NCBI GenBank assembly: GCA_030836965.1
Contig: JAUPLM010000015.1
Coordinates: 1-7,441, forward strand
DNA from: Thermodesulfobacteriota bacterium
Lineage (GTDB): Bacteria > Desulfobacterota > Desulfobacteria > Desulfobacterales > RPRI01
Length of the DNA stretch: 7,441 bases
Reading direction: 5' to 3'
Shown here: in pieces, positions 1 through 5,676 of the stretch
How the letters are laid out: each line of letters opens with the position of its first letter
Position numbering within the stretch: position 1 is the first letter of the stretch
The notes under the pieces: generated by a model
What the model was told of the DNA's origin: nothing
The model's database searches: none
What the model saw: only the letters and a program-made list of their open reading frames with translations
Made by a program: the position numbers and the translations under genes

Positions 1-31
1 AACACCCCCTTTTGCCCGATTACTATAAAGA

Positions 32-104
32 TTTGGTTTCTGGTCTCTGGTTTGTTGTCTCTGGTTTTTCTCTTTTAACCAGAAACTATAAACCAGAGAC
101 CTTG
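32..104. repeat. Heptamer-periodic imperfect inverted repeat (long hairpin)
   Basis: The stretch is built of 7-nt units. From 32 to 66 they read TTTGGTT, TCTGGTC, TCTGGTT, TGTTGTC, TCTGGTT; after a pyrimidine-rich loop (67-76) the complementary units AACCAGA, AACTATA, AACCAGA, GACC follow (77-101). Arms 42-66 and 77-101 match as an inverted repeat at 22 of 25 positions, with one of the three mismatches allowing a G-U pair in RNA. It lies 53 bp beyond the thiolase stop codon. Neither strand has a clean T-run right after the hairpin, so it is not a typical intrinsic terminator, though it could stop or protect the thiolase mRNA. A dispersed intergenic repeat is the alternative. No gene is visible in 1-154. 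Confidence 0.8.
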
Positions 105-154
105 ATCTTTGGTTTTCCTTGCAGAATGACTTTTTACGAAGCTGTCAACTTTGA

Positions 155-1345
155 TCATCCGATTTTCAGCACAAGCCCTGCCCCTGTGTCGCCTGCCGCG
201 CATCCTCCCCAGAGCAGATAACCGCCACCCAGCATTGCCACTTCTTCTATTCCTTCAATTATGCAGCGGCCCGCAGTAGGCGCCTGGGGATGTCCGTATA
301 TAAGCGAGCTTCCGTAGTTGTTGAAGCCGTTCACGTCTATATTCATCTGTTTTGAAAGATAAATATCATTTGCAGCAAAAGGATTGTGAGTCTTTATCGC
401 TTTGACATCTTTTATTGTGATACCGGCATTATCAAGAGCCATTTTTACTGCCGGAACGACCGCCATGGCCATAAAACCTTTTTTAGCCCTTGCGAACCCG
501 TAGGATACTATCCTGACTTCGATTTTGGGATCGCCGCTCAGTTCTTTTGCCTTTTCTCTTGTCGTCACAACAACCGCGCAGTTTCCGTCTGCCGGATGGG
601 TCTGCGCTCCAAAAGTGTGTGTCCCGTCGGGAAGAACTGTTTTTAAAGCCGCAAGACCTTCTTTCGTGCATGGGGTAATTCCTTCGTCATCTTCCACGAT
701 TATCGTTTTTTTCTTTGAAACGCTGACTTCAGCCGGAAACATATAACGTTTTTTGAAAGCCTTGTCGTTTGCCAGTGAGTCCATGTACTGTTCGTAGCGT
801 CTCAGGGCTACCGCATCACATTCTTCTCTTGTTATCCCTGCTTCCTTTGCAACATTTTCGGCCGTCTGGATCATCGCGCCTTTCGCCCACGGATCCCTGC
901 CGAAGTTGTCCATCATCCAGTTTTCGGAAAGCACCTCGCCTCCGGGACCGTTCGGGTTGGGCCAGACCGTATGCGGGCCGTTCGAGCACTTGTCGGTCAT
1001 GAGACAGTATGCGTTTTTATAAAAACCTGTTTCGATTCCGACCGCCGCCTGGAAGATGCATGTGGTCGATGTAGTGCATGCCTGGCTGAGCAATACCCCT
1101 GGAATTCCCGGGGCGCCGATCAGTGCCGCAGCCCACGGGCTTCCGTAAAACCACTGGGGCTGGCCGATCGTTATCCCGAGGAAGAGATAATCGAACATCG
1201 CGGGATCCCACTTTTTCTGCGCAAGCCATCTTTTGGCCGTGTTTGCGGCAAAAATAATGGCGTGCTCATTTGCGAAGCTACCCTGCCATCTGGAAAAAGG
1301 TGTGCTGTAGTAGCCCTTGTAGGGAATGTAAGCTTTAGTCAACAT
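155..1345 (-). CDS. Thiolase-family protein, SCP-x/BbsB-like (acetyl-CoA acetyltransferase-like)
   Basis: This 396-residue protein has the usual length of a single-subunit thiolase. Catalytic positions are in the expected places: nucleophilic Cys90 (SQACTTSTTC, 17 residues before the conserved Gly of IETG), the HNPF motif at 320-323, His352 in GHPQAPTAG, and Cys382 in the C-terminal GGCAAGDTGAG loop. Classical biosynthetic thiolases have NEAF where this protein has HNPF; a His there is typical of the SCP-x-like branch (HDxF), which includes enzymes such as benzoylsuccinyl-CoA thiolase. The likely reaction is CoA-dependent cleavage, or reverse condensation, of a 3-oxoacyl-CoA in the cytoplasm; the substrate is unknown. 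The start is set by GGAGG at 1355-1359, nine bases upstream. The gene lies 42 bp behind the acyl-CoA ligase on the same strand, presumably in one operon. Relatives often need a small DUF35/OB-fold zinc partner; none is encoded here. Confidence 0.88.
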   Translation of the reverse strand: MLTKAYIPYKGYYSTPFSRWQGSFANEHAIIFAANTAKRWLAQKKWDPAMFDYLFLGITIGQPQWFYGSPWAAALIGAPGIPGVLLSQACTTSTTCIFQAAVGIETGFYKNAYCLMTDKCSNGPHTVWPNPNGPGGEVLSENWMMDNFGRDPWAKGAMIQTAENVAKEAGITREECDAVALRRYEQYMDSLANDKAFKKRYMFPAEVSVSKKKTIIVEDDEGITPCTKEGLAALKTVLPDGTHTFGAQTHPADGNCAVVVTTREKAKELSGDPKIEVRIVSYGFARAKKGFMAMAVVPAVKMALDNAGITIKDVKAIKTHNPFAANDIYLSKQMNIDVNGFNNYGSSLIYGHPQAPTAGRCIIEGIEEVAMLGGGYLLWGGCAAGDTGAGLVLKIG

Positions 1346-1387
1346 TTTTCTAAACCTCCATTTATATATGATATGGTTTCTAAGAAA

Positions 1388-2926
1388 TCAGGAATATTTT
1401 TCCCTTAGAATCCGATGCAGGATTTTACCTGTCGGTGTTCTCGGCATTTCATCAGGTTGTATGAAGAGTATCTGTTTCGGGCGCTTGAAGCTTGCGAGCT
1501 TATCCTTGCAGTAGTCAATCAGGGTTTTTTCATCTATATCATCTTTTGTAATGACGATGGCGACAACCTTTTCGCCCCATTTGTCGTCCGACACGCTTAT
1601 TACGGCCGCGTCGAATACGCAGGGATGACATCCGATAACCTCCTCGACCTCACTCGGATATACGTGTTCGCCGCCTGTTATTATCATGTTGTCTTTCCGG
1701 TCTACTATCTGGTAAAAACCCTCCTCATCCTTTTTTGCCATGTCGCCTGCCGAAAACCATTCGCCCCTGAAAGAAGCAGCGGTCTTTTCCGGCAGTTTGT
1801 AGTACCCGTCAAAGAGCATGGGGCCCCTCGAATAAAGCTCCCCGACCTCTCCGGCACCGGCTTCTTTACCTTCCGCATTGATGATTTTAATGAAGTCGGT
1901 TCCTATAGACTCATATCCTATGGATCCGAGTTTCCGGAGCTGATCTTCGGGTTTTAAGACGGTAACTATTCCGGCTTCAGTTGAACCGTAACCTTCATAC
2001 AGTTCAACACCCGGGAAACACTCCATTATGGCAAGCTTCATGCTTTTTCTGGCCGGGGCGGAAGAGCAGAGGAGTTTTTTAATCGAGCTTACATTGTATT
2101 TTCTTGCTTCAGGAGGCACATTCAATATCAGGTTGTAATGAGTGGGAATGAGGGAGATGAATGTGATTTTTTCCTTCTCGATTATTCCAAGAATCTCCTC
2201 GGCCTTGAAGGATCGGGCAGGGTGCACGTAAACGGAGCCGCCGATATATAGAAATGTAAATGTGAAAAAGGTTGAATTTATATGGCACAGCGGCATTACA
2301 TTCAGGCATACGTCATGAGGTTTGAATCCGAAATCAACCGCATTGATGAAATAGAAGGAAAGATGCGATTCGTGGGAGCGGATCACCCCTTTGGGTTTTC
2401 CGGTAGTGCCTGAAGTGTAGATCAAAATCCATGTGTCTCCGGGAAGAACATGCGCGTCCGGCTCGCTCTCAGGAGAGTCTTTTATGAAACTTTCATATTC
2501 CCGGTAGCCGGGCCTTTCCTTCCCCGCAACGATGTATTTATCCGCGGAGATATTCGGAAGGCGGGGTTTTATTTCATCTATGACAGGCGCGAATTCGTTG
2601 TCGACTATGAGTGCTTTCGCGTCGGAATTGTTGACTATATATTCTATATCTTTTCCGACAAGGCGGAAGTTCATCGGGACGATGACAATTCCTGTCTTTG
2701 CAACAGCAAGATAGATTTCTATTATTTCTATGGAGTTTTCAAGGAGAACCGCGACCTTGTCTCCCTTTTTAAGTCCGAGGCCGAGAAGGCTGTGGGAGAG
2801 ACGGTTCACCCTGCTGTTCGTCTCAGGATAGGTGAAGCTTCTTTCCCTGTCTTTTAGAGCCGTTGCTGCAGGAAAATGTCTTGCGTTTATTTTCAGCATC
2901 TGGCCGAGATTCATCCAGTGGGCCAT
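1388..2926 (-). CDS. AMP-forming acyl-CoA ligase (class I adenylate-forming enzyme)
   Basis: This 512-residue protein carries all core motifs of the ANL superfamily in order: the P-loop-like YTSGTTGKPKGV at 170-181, YGSTEAG at 313-319, the ribose-binding Asp395 in FSAGD, the hinge region VDRKDNMIITGGEHVYP at 408-424, and the C-terminal PTGK with catalytic Lys501. It should convert a carboxylic acid, ATP and CoA to acyl-CoA, AMP and pyrophosphate through an acyl-adenylate, in the cytoplasm. Motifs and length fit the medium/long-chain fatty acid and aryl-acid CoA ligases, but the acid pocket cannot be read by eye, so the substrate is open. GGAGGAG at 2934-2940 sits seven bases before the ATG and fixes the start. 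It is the first gene of a probable two-gene operon with the thiolase, preceded by a promoter-like element near 3100-3127 and a foldable leader. No truncation or frameshift is seen. Confidence 0.95.
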   Translation of the reverse strand: MAHWMNLGQMLKINARHFPAATALKDRERSFTYPETNSRVNRLSHSLLGLGLKKGDKVAVLLENSIEIIEIYLAVAKTGIVIVPMNFRLVGKDIEYIVNNSDAKALIVDNEFAPVIDEIKPRLPNISADKYIVAGKERPGYREYESFIKDSPESEPDAHVLPGDTWILIYTSGTTGKPKGVIRSHESHLSFYFINAVDFGFKPHDVCLNVMPLCHINSTFFTFTFLYIGGSVYVHPARSFKAEEILGIIEKEKITFISLIPTHYNLILNVPPEARKYNVSSIKKLLCSSAPARKSMKLAIMECFPGVELYEGYGSTEAGIVTVLKPEDQLRKLGSIGYESIGTDFIKIINAEGKEAGAGEVGELYSRGPMLFDGYYKLPEKTAASFRGEWFSAGDMAKKDEEGFYQIVDRKDNMIITGGEHVYPSEVEEVIGCHPCVFDAAVISVSDDKWGEKVVAIVITKDDIDEKTLIDYCKDKLASFKRPKQILFIQPDEMPRTPTGKILHRILREKYS

Positions 2927-2960
2927 ACCATTACTCCTCCTGAATCGGTTTTATGCACAA

Positions 2961-3006
2961 GGCCGGATCGGCTTCAACTAACAGAAGGAAACCGGTCTCT
3001 CCGGCC
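2961..3006 (-). promoter_or_regulatory. Structured 5' leader element of the ligase mRNA
   Basis: Read on the minus strand, this leader segment folds into one irregular hairpin. GGCCGG (3006-3001) pairs with CCGGCC (2966-2961). Inside, CGG (2994-2992) pairs with CCG (2971-2969), and CTTC (2987-2984) pairs with GAAG (2975-2972). An AGAGAC internal strand lies between the first two stems. CCGG at 3004-3001 can instead pair with CCGG at 2995-2992, giving a competing small hairpin with an AGAGA loop. Further upstream, AGGCT/AGCCT (3026-3022 with 3015-3011) and TTCCGG/CCGGAA (3074-3069 with 3046-3041) form two more hairpins. The set lies between the candidate promoter and the ribosome binding site, so an mRNA-level control is possible; no known riboswitch class is recognised. 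Confidence 0.35.
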
Positions 3007-3099
3007 GTATAGGCTCCTTTAAGCCTGATTGCCTGCCGTCTTCCGGGGTGTGACGGAAATTTTATACTCCGGAAATATAGCATATATTATCGAAAAAGA

Positions 3100-3127
3100 A
3101 CTAAACCAAGGGTCTCCCCATTGTCAA
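3100..3127 (-). promoter_or_regulatory. Candidate sigma-70 promoter for the ligase-thiolase operon
   Basis: On the minus strand a perfect -35 hexamer TTGACA (3127-3122) is followed, 16 bp later, by TTTAGT (3105-3100), which matches TATAAT at four of six positions. A T-rich tract (TTTTTGTC, complement of 3128-3135) lies directly upstream of the -35. The same arrangement, five or more T, one base, then TCTTGAC, occurs at the proposed gntR promoter near 4133, which supports the call. Transcription would start near 3093 and leave a leader of about 165 nt before the ligase ATG. Confidence 0.4.
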
Positions 3128-3132
3128 GACAA
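3121..3132. promoter_or_regulatory. Perfect dyad on the ligase -35 box, candidate operator
   Basis: TTGTC-AA-GACAA is a perfect 5-bp inverted repeat with a 2-bp centre. It is flanked by CTCCC (3114-3118) and GGGAG (3136-3140), which are also complementary and nearly share its centre. It covers the -35 box of the proposed ligase promoter, where a bound repressor would block RNA polymerase. GntR/FadR-type operators are short dyads with GT and AC half-site cores, as here, but the 4-bp spacing between GT and AC differs from the 3-bp spacing usual for the FadR subgroup. Binding by the GntR protein encoded next door is therefore an inference. Confidence 0.35.
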
Positions 3133-3140
3133 AAAGGGAG

Positions 3141-3327
3141 TTTGTTTAAGTAGCGTAATTGGGTGATACTGTATGGATTTGCAGTTAAATCCTGTGCGTT
3201 AATAATTTATACGGAGTATACGATGGAAAAAGATTCCGTTAATCCGTTCCGTAAAAAACAGATGTTTTCCGTCAACATAACAGAAACCGCATTATGAAAA
3301 TAGAATAGGCCGGTAAACCAGTGGGCT
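3141..3327. other. Gene-poor spacer downstream of gntR
   Basis: Apart from the doubtful small ORF, this stretch holds only short dyads: ATACTGTAT (3167-3175), GTATAC within 3216-3221, and AAAACA-GA-TGTTTT (3255-3268). On the minus strand the last reads AAAAC-ATCT-GTTTTTT, which could act as a very weak terminator for gntR, but its stem is only A-T rich. I see no convincing terminator, so readthrough from gntR into the ligase operon cannot be excluded. Confidence 0.4.
3223..3297 (+). CDS. Possible 24-codon small ORF, doubtful
   Basis: An ATG at 3223 opens a 24-residue reading frame ending with TGA at 3295-3297. GGAG at 3213-3216 sits six bases before the ATG, good Shine-Dalgarno spacing. A weak promoter-like pair, TTTGCA (3178-3183) and AATAAT (3201-3206), lies upstream, but its start point would fall inside the ribosome binding site, which argues against it. 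The peptide begins MEKDSVNPF, is basic in the middle, and has no membrane segment or motif I recognise. It is antisense to the space between gntR and the ligase gene. Chance is the simplest explanation. Confidence 0.15.
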   Translation: MEKDSVNPFRKKQMFSVNITETAL

Positions 3328-4050
3328 TTACGAATATCGCTGCCGGTAGGTTTTTTCCATCTTGATCAGGTTATGGGAAAACTGCTGTAAATGCCGCGCC
3401 ATTTCTCTGGCAGCCCCGTCGCCATCGCCGGATATTACGGCCTGGATGACGCCCTGATGCTCACCGGGACCATGAAGCAGATCATGATCAGATGCGACGG
3501 TAAGAACCACTTCAGCGGTCAACATCAGCATGGACCGGACAATGACTTCAAAAAACTGATTGCCGCATATCCTGGCAAGAGATTTGTGCACACGGGTCAA
3601 TCTGTCGATCCTGTCTTCATAGGATACATAGTCGATATGCTCCTCCTGTTCCGCTTTCATGAGTATATCCTCGTGAGACGTGTTGAAATTCAGGGCGGCC
3701 TGACGGGCGACTTCCGGCTCAACATGAAGACGCACCTGAGCAATGTCTTGCATGGACAGCTTGTTGGTCTTGAAGAGATCCAAAAAGGCGTTCCCGACCT
3801 GATTGAATGTAAGATCCGTGACATAAGCACCGCCCGCGGGACCCTGACGGATGCCGACAAATCCGCGCAGTTCCAGGGCGCGTATCGCCTCACGGATCAC
3901 CCCTCTGCTGACCTGAAATTCAAGGCTGAGTTCCCGCTCGGAAGGCAATTTTTCGCCAGGCTTGAATCTTCCCGAAAGAATGGAATCCTTGAGCTGAACC
4001 AGAACATCCTCAAAAATACGGTTTGTTTTAACAGGTTTGAACTGGATCAT
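3328..4050 (-). CDS. GntR-family transcriptional regulator, FadR subfamily with FCD domain
   Basis: This 240-residue protein has the two-domain layout of FadR-type GntR regulators. The N-terminal winged helix-turn-helix (about 9-78) contains the signature LPSERELSLEFQVSRGVIREAIRALELRGFV at 35-65 and the wing RQGPAGGAYV. The all-helical FCD ligand domain (about 83-225) contains RVHKSLARICGN (His155), the GEHQGVIQAV helix (His198) and EMARHLQ (His220), the three His positions usually used for a metal centre that contacts carboxylate ligands. The family's Asp, four residues before the first His, appears to be Leu151 here; Asp149 is nearby but off register. AGAGG at 4056-4060, five bases before the ATG, supports the start. 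It is divergent from the ABC importer and upstream of the ligase operon on the same strand, so it is the obvious candidate regulator of both, with an organic acid or acyl-CoA as likely effector. Confidence 0.95.
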   Translation of the reverse strand: MIQFKPVKTNRIFEDVLVQLKDSILSGRFKPGEKLPSERELSLEFQVSRGVIREAIRALELRGFVGIRQGPAGGAYVTDLTFNQVGNAFLDLFKTNKLSMQDIAQVRLHVEPEVARQAALNFNTSHEDILMKAEQEEHIDYVSYEDRIDRLTRVHKSLARICGNQFFEVIVRSMLMLTAEVVLTVASDHDLLHGPGEHQGVIQAVISGDGDGAAREMARHLQQFSHNLIKMEKTYRQRYS

Positions 4051-4092
4051 GACAACCTCTATGAAATAAATATATAAGAAAGAAATATTGGC

Positions 4093-4120
4093 TTGACATT
4101 AAACATAAGACCATACTAAT
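4093..4120 (+). promoter_or_regulatory. Candidate sigma-70 promoter for the ABC importer operon
   Basis: TTGACA (4093-4098) is a perfect -35 box; 16 bp later ACTAAT (4115-4120) matches the -10 consensus at four of six positions. Transcription would start near 4127 and give a leader of about 250 nt before the binding-protein gene, long enough to contain the terminator-like hairpin at 4325-4349. The element overlaps the proposed gntR promoter on the other strand. Confidence 0.4.
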
Positions 4121-4133
4121 TAATGACCGTCAA
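4105..4133 (-). promoter_or_regulatory. Candidate gntR promoter, overlapping the importer promoter
   Basis: On the minus strand TTGACG (4133-4128) is followed 17 bp later by TCTTAT (4110-4105), four of six matches to TATAAT. An uninterrupted T tract lies just upstream of the -35, as at the ligase promoter. Transcription would start near 4098, 48 bp before the gntR ATG. The interrupted palindrome TGAC-C-GTCA (4124-4132) covers this -35 and the predicted start of the rightward transcript, a plausible site for autoregulation. Confidence 0.4.
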
Positions 4134-4270
4134 GAAAAAAAATACGCTATTGACAAATGAATTGAGTTCATGAGGCTTTAATTTAACCAGATCAATTAAC
4201 ACTTAACCCTTTGAACAGAACTATTTATTTTCGACTTTTTTACCGCCCGAATTGACAATTGGATTGTAAC

Positions 4271-4286
4271 AGGAATGTAGATTGCA
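4271..4286 (+). promoter_or_regulatory. Sigma-54-like -24/-12 element
   Basis: AGGAATG, four bases, then TTGCA reproduces the GG-N10-GC spacing required for sigma-54 promoters (GG 4272-4273, GC 4284-4285). The -12 part TTGCA is a full match; the -24 part matches TGGCACG at only four of seven positions. A start near 4297 would leave a leader of about 80 nt that still includes the hairpin at 4325-4349. No sigma-54 activator gene is in the window, so this is an alternative to the sigma-70 site, not a firm call. Confidence 0.25.
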
Positions 4287-4306
4287 AGTGTTGAAAACTA
4301 ATTAAC

Positions 4307-4351
4307 ATGTCTGTTATGAATCTCCCCGCCGCAAAGCGGACGGGTTTTTAA
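4307..4351 (+). CDS. Possible 14-codon leader peptide running through the terminator hairpin
   Basis: ATG at 4307 opens a 14-residue frame (MSVMNLPAAKRTGF) whose TAA at 4349-4351 falls at the end of the T-run of the leader hairpin. A ribosome translating it would cover the hairpin and could prevent termination. No Shine-Dalgarno sequence stands at the right distance, and there is no run of codons for one amino acid as in classical attenuators. It may be coincidental. Confidence 0.15.
   Translation: MSVMNLPAAKRTGF
4325..4349 (+). terminator. Intrinsic-terminator-like hairpin in the importer leader
   Basis: CCCG-CCGC (4325-4332), loop AAA, and GCGG-A-CGGG (4336-4344) form an 8-bp, all-GC stem with one bulged A at 4340. 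Five T residues (4345-4349) follow directly. This is a textbook rho-independent terminator shape on the plus strand. It ends 30 bp before the binding-protein ATG and 17 bp before its AGGGAGG ribosome binding site (4366-4372), with no recognisable gene ending upstream. It therefore most likely trims or regulates the importer transcript. I found no strong upstream antiterminator partner; the CCGCCCG at 4243-4249 offers only about four or five pairs with the 3' arm. Confidence 0.65.
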
Positions 4352-4379
4352 GAATTATATAAAACAGGGAGGATGTATC

Positions 4380-5663
4380 ATGAAAGAAAAGCAATGGGTG
4401 TTCCGTTATCTGCTTCCGGCGTTGTTGGTTGTTATCTTCATTATACCGATGAACATTTTCGCGGCCGATCCCATAGTAATAGGCGTCCCCACTTCCACCG
4501 GATTCCTGGAAGGAAAGGAAGGGCTGAAAGCCGTGGAACTGGCGGTATCGGAAATCAACGGCGCGGGTGGAGTCAAAGTCGGTAAAGAAAAAAGGCTCTT
4601 TAAAGTCGAATCAATCGATATTCGCGATGCAGCACCGGGAGTTCCGGTTCCTGAAGCCCTGCTTGGCATCGAAAAACTAATTCTGGAGAAAAAGCCGGCA
4701 GCCCTGCTGATCGGACCATTCCGGTCTGAAGCCCTTGTTGCCAGCATGGACATAATTGCCAAATACAAAGTCCCGATGCTGGGCGCTATAGCAATGACAC
4801 CGGCTTCGGAGGAAAAAATCAAACAGGATCCTGAAAAATATAAATATATCTTCCGCCTGGCCCTGAATGCCAAATACCTTGTGAAATATCTGGCCGGCAC
4901 CATGGGGCTTATCAATTCCGAATTTGGTTTTAACAAGGTGTATATACTGAATCAGGATGTTGAATGGGCACGAAAAACGGCTGAAATTATCGGACAGGCG
5001 TATTTCCAGAAGGCAGGCTGGACCATCGTGGGACAGGAAAGCTTTCCGACCGGAACCTCGGATTTTTCTTCTACTCTGATGAAAATACGGGCATCCGGCG
5101 CTCAGGTGATTATGCCGATATTTGACATGCCGCAAAGCGGTATTCTGGTGAAGCAGTGGAATTCCATGAAGGTTCCTTGCCTCATGGCCGGCTTTATATC
5201 TCCGCTTGCCGGACCCGGCGCTTGGAAAACATTCGATCAGAAAATTGCCGGCACTATCAACAGCATCTTTGAAATGGGGAGCGCCATTTCTTCCCCGAAA
5301 GTCCCCAAATCGGTAGCCTTTCTGAATGCGTATGAGAAGCGCTTTGGTAATCCGATAGAGGCCGGACACGGCCCCGGTCCGGCATATGAATCGGTCTATG
5401 TCCTTGCTGAAGCCATCGAGCGGGCAGGCACCATCGAATCCGACGCGGTTGTGGCGGAACTGATAAAAACCAACCGGCAGGGTGTATTGGGCCAGGTGAA
5501 ATTCGATAACGGCCACCAGGCTGTTTACGATATGAATCCACAGGAATCGGCTGTTGCCGCCATGTTTCAATGGACGCCGGATGGAAAGCGTACTATAGTC
5601 TTTCCGACCAGTCTGGCCGAGGGAAAAATTCAACTGCCGGCCGGGCTGTCGTCACTCAAATAA
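4380..5663 (+). CDS. ABC transporter periplasmic substrate-binding protein, Leu/Ile/Val (LivK-like) family
   Basis: This 427-residue secreted protein begins with a Sec signal peptide: basic start MKEK, hydrophobic core about 10-23, likely cleavage after IFA at residue 28. The mature part opens with the family pattern DPIVIGVPTSTGFLEG and helix GLKAVELAVSEINGAGGV (48-65), then IGPFRSEA (111-118) and AIAMTPA (136-142) in the usual ligand-cleft positions, and the second lobe with FPTGTSDFSSTLMKIRASGAQVI (222-244). It binds a small solute in the periplasm and hands it to the LivH/LivM permeases encoded next. This family also carries aromatic acids, amides and dicarboxylates, so leucine should not be assumed. 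At 427 residues it is longer than the best-known amino-acid receptors, about 370. AGGGAGG at 4366-4372 lies seven bases before the ATG. No lipobox Cys is present, consistent with a soluble Gram-negative protein. Confidence 0.95.
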   Translation: MKEKQWVFRYLLPALLVVIFIIPMNIFAADPIVIGVPTSTGFLEGKEGLKAVELAVSEINGAGGVKVGKEKRLFKVESIDIRDAAPGVPVPEALLGIEKLILEKKPAALLIGPFRSEALVASMDIIAKYKVPMLGAIAMTPASEEKIKQDPEKYKYIFRLALNAKYLVKYLAGTMGLINSEFGFNKVYILNQDVEWARKTAEIIGQAYFQKAGWTIVGQESFPTGTSDFSSTLMKIRASGAQVIMPIFDMPQSGILVKQWNSMKVPCLMAGFISPLAGPGAWKTFDQKIAGTINSIFEMGSAISSPKVPKSVAFLNAYEKRFGNPIEAGHGPGPAYESVYVLAEAIERAGTIESDAVVAELIKTNRQGVLGQVKFDNGHQAVYDMNPQESAVAAMFQWTPDGKRTIVFPTSLAEGKIQLPAGLSSLK

Positions 5664-5676
5664 ATTTTAATTGTTC

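Noticed and set aside
12..221. Plus-strand frame of 69 codons at the left edge.
   Set aside because: It runs through the heptad repeat and into the antisense strand of the thiolase C-terminus, has no ribosome binding site and no recognisable product.
2961..3006. GGAGAGACC in the ligase leader resembles the opening of a glycine riboswitch aptamer.
   Set aside because: The later conserved segment of the glycine aptamer (the CCGAAGG-GCAA part) is missing and the helix arrangement differs, so a glycine riboswitch is not supported.
3114..3148. Hairpin CTCCC...GGGAG followed by TTTGTTT on the plus strand, a possible terminator.
   Set aside because: No plus-strand gene ends upstream, the T-run is broken, and on the minus strand, where the genes lie, no T-run follows. 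An operator reading fits better.
3391..4077. Open frame of 228 codons on the plus strand, antisense to gntR.
   Set aside because: The minus-strand product is an unmistakable GntR/FCD protein; the plus-strand translation has no motif, and the frame has no convincing ribosome binding site.
4150..4155. A second TTGACA in the importer leader, with another at 4252-4257.
   Set aside because: Neither has a reasonable -10 hexamer at 15-19 bp; the AATTG-A-CAATT around the second is probably just AT-rich symmetry.
4677..5633. Long open frame of 318 codons on the minus strand, antisense to the binding-protein gene.
   Set aside because: It lies wholly inside a well-recognised gene, its product is rich in His, Arg, Phe and Cys without any family motif, and it has no operon context. 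It is an antisense shadow.
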